From positions 30,650,949-30,714,948 of the forward strand of contig CP141136.1 in NCBI GenBank assembly GCA_035236585.1: a DNA stretch of 64,000 bases, written 5' to 3'. This document shows, in pieces, positions 56,600-64,000 of this stretch (the stretch's first letter is position 1; every line of letters begins with the position of its first letter). This DNA comes from Warburgia ugandensis (lineage: Eukaryota > Streptophyta > Magnoliopsida > Canellales > Canellaceae). The notes beneath the pieces were generated by a model. That model saw only the letters and a list, made by a program, of their open reading frames with translations, did not search any database and was not told the origin of the DNA. The position numbers and the translations under genes were made by a program.

Positions 56600-58375
56600 A
56601 CAAGACTTTAAAAATACGCATACGCGTGTTTCTCAAAACGAGTTAAGTAGGAAATATTTATAAAATTGGAACAAAGTAGGTGCATGTTTGACTTAGACTG
56701 ATTATTTTTTAACAAAATTCAGCAGTGTAAGACAAGTCTTCGTCTTCATTTATTTCACCTAGCAAGTGGATAAAATAGACCAAGCTTATAGTATTATATA
56801 GTCAATAGATACGGCATCTCATCATGATTGCCTTTTCAGTAAAATTGGAGTTTGAATGGTCCTGCTGGATGGAAAGCGTGAATGGGACAGAGCTCTTATG
56901 GCCGAGAGAATCTAAGCAGGTAGGGAAAGGAGACAACACGGTCGTTACAAAGCATGAAGGATGGGCTTTTGTAATAGAAAATTGACGCTCTTTTCTTCTT
57001 ACAAGTGTCTTGTATCTCCAGTCGTGGGTATATAAAATTTTGTTAGTGCATGTATCAGTTACTGCACTAGATATCACTTGCCACGGTGGAAAGTTCAAAT
57101 GAATACAAGCATGCCTAGCGTAGTAACATTGCATGTCGTGGTCTGGACCATTCATCTTTAACTCTTCCGTCTTACATTATTCCATTCTTCTTTGACAAAC
57201 GATTTTTAGCCCTCTATTTTCCCATTTTCCCACTAATGTAAAGGGTGGATAAAAAATGTTTGAGGTCACCAGTAAAGGCACGTCCACTTCCATATGTGTA
57301 AGTTGGAGAAAAAAGGAAAATGGTTTAGTATGAGAAAAGAAATAATTAGGACGACTAAGATTGATTGATCTCTCTCGTCTTAACGGCTACGAAATCAGGA
57401 GGATAAATAGTGATTCGTCTCTCTCTGTTCCACAAGCAAGTTCACCCGTTTTCTCCCTCTAACCTTATATTTTACCCCATTAGATCCATGACAATATATA
57501 ACTAAGAAAAATTTTCACCTGTGTGCCATAAAGTTTATACATACTTCACTTAAGGACTGTAAGTTTGGAAATGTCACATTTTTGCCCTCGGGTATACTTT
57601 AAGTGACTCACTATGGGGCTATCGTTTATTAGATGTTAATTTTCTTGGACGAAATCGGCCTATGTTTCTCTTATGTGTTTTTCTAAAGGGCAAAACCATA
57701 TTAAACTTCCTCCCGCTTTCTTCTTCCTTGGTTCTTAAGCTGAAATCAGCTACGAGCCCATGATCTTAAGTGTTTAGAATAAGAGAAGATGGGTTGCAAA
57801 TCCCAAATTACTGCATATGCTGGGGAAATATATGTGCATGACGTTTTTAAAGTAAAATGAATCTAGTATTGATTAAATGTATTGATAATTGAATTTGTGG
57901 GTTTTCTTTTTATGTACATAATGTTGATTCTAGGTACTATTTAATCATAAAACAGAATCTTTGTGCTTTTGGTGGGTAATACTTTCATAGAGTATGAGTT
58001 TGGGTTTTGAGATGAAAAATTGTATAAACATTGGGAATCTTTGGTCATTTTGAGGAGAATCTTTTGTTATTCGAGACATTTGTGGTACTATCATTCTTGT
58101 TTAATACCTTATTGTAGCACATGAATCTTTGTGCTTTTAGAAGAAATACTTATTCATATTTTAACGTGTTGGAATTGTCGTCTGGGATTGCATGGATAAC
58201 TGGGCATGTTTTTGCTGTTTTTTTCTTCATGATTTCATTTTATTTAGTAGTACCATCTATTCAGTGCCCATCATTTTCTTCATAGAGGGTATCAATGAGG
58301 CAAAAAATGAGAGTTTAAATTATTATTTGGTAAATCACAGATGAAAAATTCAAAGAGTGTTATGGTCATGAAGTA
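56600..58375. other. PAP-C upstream region and intergenic sequence; no gene
   Basis: A minus-strand frame at 57155-56802 has no recognisable domain. The rest is AT-rich with pyrimidine runs. Further promoter elements may be present but I cannot support any. Confidence 0.4.
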
Positions 58376-58379
58376 TAAA

Positions 58380-59070
58380 GAACAAAGCATCCTTGATGGA
58401 AACCCTAGGTTCTTGAAAGTCTACCACATGCATAAGTTCAATTAAAGAGGGGATAAAATGATATCAACATGTGATTGGGTTGGATGGCTATCACTTGAAA
58501 GGGCATCAAAATGGCTAGATATTGAGTGTAAAGGGACTTGTTGGCAACAATATATAATACTCCATTGCTTGATCAGTTATTGAGTCTTGAGTGTTATGAT
58601 ACATGGTAATGGTTCCTTAGGCTGTTGATTGAGGAGCTTGGCATCTTGGATGATCAGTATACATGGACATTCATTAGTGACAAGCAGAAGTGATTAGTGA
58701 TTGTCTTGAAGAGATAGTCCCCAATAGTGATCACATGACACATATTATGCCCAACATGCTAATTTTAGGGATTGTAGATTGCCTAGGAGTATATATGAGG
58801 ATGTTCTTTAGAGTACAGCTACAAAATCCAATGATGCATTCTTCACATGACCAATGAAGGTCTTGGAAAAAGAAAATCCAAAAATAGTGAAGTGTTTGAT
58901 GATAAGCCACCAAAGTAGTGGTTAAGGGGTCACTTTAATACTTTCCAAGGGTGCAACATACTATGCAACAATTGTGTGATTCCTTCAACAATTTCATCAA
59001 AGATCATAGGGACATGCCTATCCTAATTGCGTTAGAGGGTATAAGGAATGTGATCATGTCACAATAGGCA
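58380..59070 (+). mobile_element. Mutator-like (MULE) transposase relic
   Basis: Plus-strand reading shows the MULE transposase core: DGYHLKGHQNG followed by a stop and ILSVKGLVGNN (58482-58550), a WFLRLLIEELGILDDQYTW-like block (about 58610-58665), FISDKQK (about 58671-58690), VPNSDH (about 58718), the YANFRDC-equivalent (about 58755-58780), and FNNFIKDHRDMPI-like sequence (about 58985-59020). Blocks switch frame several times and stops are frequent. No terminal inverted repeats were found. No host gene fragment is apparent inside. Confidence 0.75.
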
Positions 59071-59072
59071 AG

Positions 59073-59075
<3 letters not shown>

Positions 59076-59136
<61 letters not shown>
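59076..59136. repeat. (GA)n microsatellite
   Basis: About 30 uninterrupted AG units directly after the Mutator relic. Confidence 0.95.
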
Positions 59137-59137
<1 letters not shown>

Positions 59138-59139
59138 AC

Positions 59140-59825
59140 ATGACAAATTGAATTAGGGATATCTATCCAAGAATTAGTCAATTGTTGAAATTCTCAATTT
59201 CATTATTTATTTAATTCCATTACAAAAGTTAGGGGTGTTACAATGACGACCTCTTCCACTAGTCCTCATATCTCTCTTTGTCCTGTTTCTCTTCTTGCTT
59301 TATATTTTGGATATTTTGATTGTTTGTGGCATGAAAATATTGTAAGTAAACCATAACCTCTTTTTATCACGCATTTCTTTCTTGTTACCAACTCTCTTTG
59401 TTTGCATTTTGTAGATCAAGTGTGTTTTGTCACTACAGATGTTGGAGTTAAGAAGTTTGTTAGATTATCATGATTTACACAAAAGTCATATGATTTCATT
59501 GCAAACAATGATTGCTTCTCTCTCTCTAACCCTCATTATTAGGGAAAGGGAGAACATTATGATTTGTAATTATCATCCAAAATTAGGGTTTGATGAAGAG
59601 AAATGGTACCATCAAATTGGCCAAGGAAGTTGTAGTTTAAACCTTTACCCTCTCTCCCCATAGAGTAGTGTCAACTGAATACTAAGGGCTAGATTTTGAT
59701 GAAATCATTTCAAATTAGTTCTTTGATCATGATATTGTATTAATAAGATCCACTTGTATGTAACATTGGATCTAATAAAAAATACATTGATTTCCTTCTT
59801 CACGTGTTTGTATATATGTGGGTGT
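59140..59825. other. No supported gene
   Basis: A plus-strand frame at 59427-59663 opens shortly after a possible TTTTGTAG splice acceptor (59414), but its peptide (LLDYHDLHKSHMISLQTM) matches nothing I know. It could be the last exon of a CACTA-family gene, since the CACTA tail repeat follows at 59830. Confidence 0.35.
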
Positions 59826-59829
59826 GTAA

Positions 59830-60260
59830 AGAATGCATGAATCAATGATGTGTATCATAAAAAATTGGTTTAATTGTGTATTTATGTAAGATATTGTAAA
59901 GTACTAGAATCATATATATACATACATACATACATACATACATACATACATACATACATACATACATACATACATACATACATACATACATTTGAAGTGA
60001 AAATATGTTAGTTTTTAAAGTCATTTGAGAAAAATACTTTAAAAATCACATATTTTTAAAGCCATTTACAACAAACGATTTTAAATTTACAAGTCTATCT
60101 TAAGAGTTATTTCATTGACTTTCACTTTGCTTTTTTCGACAATATTCATCTATACACAAAATATAAGCAGGATTTTGTTGTGGCTATCCTCAACCAAATC
60201 CCAACTATGAATTTGAACTACATTCACATATTCGCAGTCAATATCAATTTTTGAGTGTTA
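59830..60260 (+). repeat. CACTA-2 family tail, copy 1
   Basis: It shares TATCATAAAAAATTGGTTT, AAAGTCATTTGAG/AAATGACTTTAAAAA-type arms, CATCTA(T/C)ACACAA and TTGTGG(G)TA..CAAATCCCAACT phrases with 62830-63430, in the same order and orientation. It is interrupted by the (ACAT)n run. Confidence 0.75.
59919..59990. repeat. (ACAT)n microsatellite
   Basis: About 17 tetranucleotide units. The repeating Tyr-Val-Cys-Met reading frame is an artefact. Confidence 0.95.
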
Positions 60261-60301
60261 GTTAGTATATCTTTGTTTGTCTCATATATGTGTATATGTG
60301 T

Positions 60302-60303
<2 letters not shown>

Positions 60304-60340
<37 letters not shown>
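60304..60340. repeat. (CA)n microsatellite
   Basis: About 18 CA units immediately before RTE-D. Confidence 0.93.
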
Positions 60341-60346
<6 letters not shown>

Positions 60347-60348
60347 GG

Positions 60349-60975
60349 CCGACAAGTAAGTGACACACTGCATTGAATCCTAGGTGTATTGAAATATGGG
60401 CAAGAGTCGGTAGGGCATTCCCCTAGAAGCGACGGCTTGCATCAGATCCCAAGTGAAGTGGAAAATGGGCAAAGGCTGCTAGAGTAGACTTGGGTTCATG
60501 TCATGGGGGTCGAGAAGTGCATGGATAAATAGGCTATCTCAAGAGCATAAGATTCGTATTGCCACATGGAACAAAGGGACATTAACGGGTAAGAGTCTAG
60601 AGTTAGTAGATACAATGGAATGTAGGAAATTCAACATAGCTTGTATCCAAGAAACCAGGTGGAAAGGGGCTAACATAATAGGAATCGATGGGTAGAAGCT
60701 CTTCTACGTAGTAAAGGATAATAATAGAAATGGCTTAGGAATAGTGGTGGATAAAGAATTAAAGGATAAAGTTGTAGACATTAAAATAACTAATGAGGCA
60801 ATGCAAGTAGAAGGTTCTAAAGGGCAGGGGTAGGCCCAAAAGAAGGTGGATAGAAGTGGTAAGAAAAGATTTAAAAACTTCAAGATTAAATGAAGCCATT
60901 GTACTTAATAGAGGGGAATAGAGGATCAAGATTCATGTGGCCGACCCCTAATTTGGATAAGGTCTTGATGATATA
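60349..60975 (+). mobile_element. RTE-D, internally deleted RTE LINE
   Basis: The first 450 or so bases match the leader and endonuclease start of RTE-B (SWGSRSAWINRLSQEHKIRI, ATWN, ACIQETRWKGANI, KELKDKVVDI). At about 60795 the sequence jumps directly to the 3' end (GGCAATGCAAGTAGAAGG ... GGCCGACCCCTAA, GGATAAGGTCTTGATGAT). About 2.4 kb, including the whole reverse transcriptase, is missing. The tail runs into a (TA)n repeat. Confidence 0.9.
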
Positions 60976-60980
60976 TATAT

Positions 60981-61011
<31 letters not shown>
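60970..61011. repeat. (TA)n microsatellite
   Basis: About 20 AT units with one break, continuing the RTE-D tail. Confidence 0.93.
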
Positions 61012-61272
61012 GCACATTTGAATTTTTTTTACATGGTTATGGTTAGAAACTTTCATATTTAAAGTTAAATTTCTTTTTGAATGTATATATCATATTTTTC
61101 TTCTTTTTTCATTGTTAATTGAAAATTTTCACATGTGTGCATGCATGTAATTTTGTTATTTTAAATATATAGTTATAATTCTTGTATACCTAGTGTTTGG
61201 TTAAATGCCTAACCTAATCTTTTCATGTCTAACAGGTCCTCATACACAGATTTGCTTCAATTTCTTGAGATA

Positions 61273-62806
61273 ATGGCCAATTATGCTTGGATGACTACAA
61301 CAAGAACATCAAAAGAATATCAGGGAATATAAAATTTGATAGAGTTCACACATAGGACGGGTCTTAATCATAATCGTATGCATTATCCATGCTCAAAATC
61401 AGGAAAGTTGAAAAAGATAACTGTAGGGGTGTTGAGAGAACACTTATGCTTCAATGGAATCAATGAAAGCCATCACTTATGGATTTGACCTGGAGAAGAA
61501 CTTTTGTATCGGCCCTCAATAAGGCCTGAAAGATATGATCAAGATACTGTTGGAAGTGTTGTAGGCAATACAGCTGTATCGATGTTTTGAGATGCATACA
61601 ATGACTTCTAGGATAACCCTCAACAATTTCATACTACAATATTAGAGGAAGCCGATTAGTCATTGTACCCTAGGTGTAAAGATTATACCAAGTTGTTTAC
61701 TGTGGTGGAACATTATAATGTGAAATCAAGATTTGACTTTTCATATCAAGGTTTTATAGAAGTCTTAAAAGTAGTGTGTAAGACGCTACCAACGGATAAT
61801 AAATTGGTGAGGTTCACATGGGAGGCAAACAAAACCCTGGCTTTACGAGGATTAGGGTATGAGAAGATACATGCATGTCACAATGATTGCATCTTGTACA
61901 GAAAGGAGCACAAGCATAAAACTACATGCCCAACTTGTGGATAGTTAATTAAACTTAAACAATTAGATGTTCCTGCAAAAATTCTATGGTACTTCCCCCA
62001 TATTCCAGGGTTTAAAAAAATGTTCCGTATTACATAAACATCAAAGAAATTAGTATGGCATAATAAAGACAGAGTAGTTGATAGCTTTTCACGCCATCTA
62101 GTAGATAGCTTAATGAAGAAATTAATAATGGGCATATGGATGTCCTCAAGGCAAAGAATCCAAGTTATGCAAAGAAATAGAAGCGGTTACAATTTGAGCA
62201 TTATCGCACTTTCAATACTTGGCTCCATCAAAAGGTAAAATGAAAAAATTCACACTTAATATTACTTTTTGTATATATGTATGTATTCTTACTTTCAGTA
62301 ATCATATCTTATTTAATATGTGCATACATATATTTAAGATCAACAAGAAGTAACAGGCAATGGTATATCTGAATCCTTGGCCTGGATGGCAATGGGAGCA
62401 TGACTAGAAGTAATAAAATATGCTGGATATGTTATCAATGGTTATCTCTTTTACACAAAAGACCGTGATAACTCAAGAGTGCAACATAACAGTGGGGTTA
62501 GCTTAGTTGCAAATGCTACATTCTTTTTCAATTCAAAGGTTAAAAGGCCAATAGTGGTGGATGATATTTATTATAGGGTTATAAGAGAGATATGGGCCTT
62601 GGATTATACTTGTAGTACTGTATTTGTGTTTAAGTGTGATTAGGTGGAACGCAACAAAGACAACATCAAAATTGATGCCCTTGGATTGACATTGGTTCAC
62701 CTCAACAAGATAGGTTGTAAAAATGATCAATTTATTTTGACATCTCAAGCAAAACAAGTATATACATATGTAATTGAAGACTTATTGGACAACAAATTCT
62801 TTTGAA
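61273..62806 (+). mobile_element. CACTA-2 transposase (TNP2 family), lacking its core
   Basis: Plus strand. A transposase-associated domain starts at ATG 61273 (WMTTTRTSKEYQ, IEFT...GLNHNRMHYPCSKSGK, VGVLREHLCFNGI, LLYRPSIRPE). The N-terminal part of TNP2 follows (LYPRCKDYTKLFTVVEHYN ... KIHACHNDCILYRKEH ... CPTCG, 61657-61944; VPAKILWYFPHIPGFKKMF to about 62020). The end of the TNP2 region (KNPSYAKK.KRLQFEHYRTF, about 62150-62215) comes next, then a DUF4216 domain (NGYLFYTKDRDNSRVQHNSG, PIVVDDIYYRVIREIWALDY, FVFKCD, LGLTLVHLNKIG, FILTSQAKQVYTY; 62440-62790), with a stop at 62804-62806. An intron-like gap separates the last two. The catalytic middle of TNP2 is absent, and several in-frame stops interrupt the first half. 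Confidence 0.85.
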
Positions 62807-62829
62807 TATTCATGTATTTATTATGTGCA

Positions 62830-63430
62830 GAATGTGTGAATCAACATTGACTATCATAAAAAATTAGTTTCATTGTAATTAAGTGAGAGATTGTAAGTGA
62901 AATATACAGTGGATTTTAATAAGGGTTTTCTAAAGTAGTTTGGGTCAAATGACTTGAAAAATCTTAAGTTTTAAAGTCATTTAGAAGAAAATGGCTTTAA
63001 AATTTTTAGACTTTTAAAGTCGTTTAGTTCAAACGATTTGAAAAGTCTTCACTTTTGAAATCATTTAGAACAAAAACAACTTTAAAAGTTTTAGGCATTT
63101 GAAGTCACTTGAACCAAATGACTTTAAAAATCCTTTCTAACTTAAAATTTTTGTCGTCATGCCAAATTGAAGAAGTCATTTTTCTACTTATTGACTTCTT
63201 AAGTGAGACTTTTAAAGTTGTTTGATTCAAACAACTTTTAAAGTAATACTTTAGTTTAATAATTTTTCTTTAACTTTTGATTTTTTCTTTTTAACTATCT
63301 TCATCTACACACAAGCTACACACACACACATATATATATATATATAAATTTTCGTTGTGGGTAGACCAAATCTCAACTGTGAATTAGAATTATATTTATA
63401 TATTTTTGGCCAATATCGATTCTTGATAAA
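62830..63430 (+). repeat. CACTA-2 tail, copy 2, with palindromic subterminal repeats
   Basis: Downstream of the DUF4216 stop. At 62930-63245, about six units of an AAAGTCGTTT(A/G)GTTC / GAACAAACGACTTT-like palindrome repeat roughly every 45-50 bases. Then comes the ATCTACACACAAG, (CA)n(TA)n and TTGTGGGTAGACCAAATCTC region shared with 60130-60220. It looks like a subterminal repeat region of a CACTA family distinct from CACTA-1. Confidence 0.75.
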
Positions 63431-63689
63431 TCATTGAAGATCTCAGCCCAATCATTGGAAGGCATTGGTAAATCAGAAGGCTTAATATTAGGTAGATGGA
63501 TTAAGATTTCTATCTTGGAAAACTAAATAATTACTATGTTTTGACAAGAATAAATTAATGCAGATGATGATTTACATGTACTATATTAAATTTTAAATAG
63601 AATCAAAGCATGTGAAATTTAGTTATTGTAAGAACCCTAAATTTTAAATTCTATTTCAAATGATTATGAATTAATTTTGATGAATATAA

Positions 63690-63860
63690 ATTGAAAAATT
63701 CTCATGTGTACGTTCCACAGAATTAACCTTTTAATAAAGTTTGCACTTAAGGCAGGTGGTGATAGTAATCCCATGTGTTGTCTGTGCTCAAAATGTAAAA
63801 AATAAAACTGTAAGGGTGTTTGGAGGTGTGTATAGCCAAATGTTATATTGTAGAAGAAGC
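63690..63860 (+). mobile_element. Second transposase-associated-domain fragment
   Basis: AAAGTTTGCACTTAAGGCAG through GTGCTCAAAATGTAAAAAAT to ACTGTAAGGGTGTTTGGAGG parallels 61345-61435 of CACTA-2 (FIEFT..., CPCSKC, VGVL blocks). It is the head of another copy of the same family, in the same orientation. The sequence on to 64000 shows no more of the family. Confidence 0.6.
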
Positions 63861-64000
63861 AGTTAAGTTTTGCACAGAGTACTTATTAGGAGTGGATGCG
63901 ATTAGAATCCCAAAAAAGAAACAATCGATTGTAATACATGATCCAAGGTTGGTGATCTGACTATCCATCTCACTTTGAACAAGGAGAGGAGCGAAACCCC

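Noticed and set aside
57640-58375. Possible host gene upstream of the Mutator relic
   Set aside because: No conserved block, splice pattern or long frame could be found.
59842-60024. Frame with a repeated Tyr-Val-Cys-Met peptide
   Set aside because: Artefact of the (ACAT)n microsatellite.

Overview
This window is nuclear DNA of a flowering plant, most likely a eudicot. It is AT-rich, its genes have introns, and it carries typical plant repeats: Copia and Gypsy-type LTR elements, RTE and L1 LINEs, Au-like SINEs, and hAT, CACTA and Mutator DNA transposons. The only host genes I can support are purple acid phosphatase (PAP) copies between about 32 kb and 56.6 kb.

Layout. 1-5.3 kb: decayed Copia fragments in both orientations. 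5.3-9 kb: simple repeats, a hairpin and unassigned sequence. 9-11.2 kb: a decayed hAT transposase on the minus strand whose introns are still visible. 12.1-19.45 kb: a CACTA-type element on the plus strand. Its degenerate gene has a DUF8039-like block and a Ulp1/C48-like protease block, flanked on both sides by arrays of palindromic subterminal repeats. 20.7-31.8 kb: one minus-strand RTE LINE split by two insertions of the same LTR family. One is a solo LTR (20909-21891, target duplication CTTTT). The other is a two-LTR element without recognisable coding capacity (22420-30265, target duplication AATGC).

32-56.6 kb: the PAP cluster. A plus-strand relic keeps only the last two exons (32136-32818). 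It faces a minus-strand copy, PAP-B (34578-42673), which has lost two of eight exons. Upstream lies a nearly complete minus-strand gene, PAP-C (45459-56500): eight exons, 460 codons, all seven metal ligands, and one odd splice acceptor (GG instead of AG). The introns and flanks hold one full-length but broken RTE, a truncated RTE, five Au-like SINE copies and an L1 RNase H relic. PAP-B and PAP-C both have a PHR1-type site (GNATATNC) just upstream of a TATA-like box, which suggests control by phosphate starvation.

58.4-64 kb: a Mutator-like transposase relic, several long microsatellites, an RTE derivative made of its two ends joined directly, and a second CACTA-family unit (transposase-associated domain, TNP2 pieces, DUF4216) whose tail and head motifs both recur nearby in the same orientation.

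I see no bacterial-style operon, CRISPR array or organelle gene, and no new defence-like system. The most informative biology is the decay and likely phosphate regulation of the PAP cluster, and the datable nesting of transposons around it.
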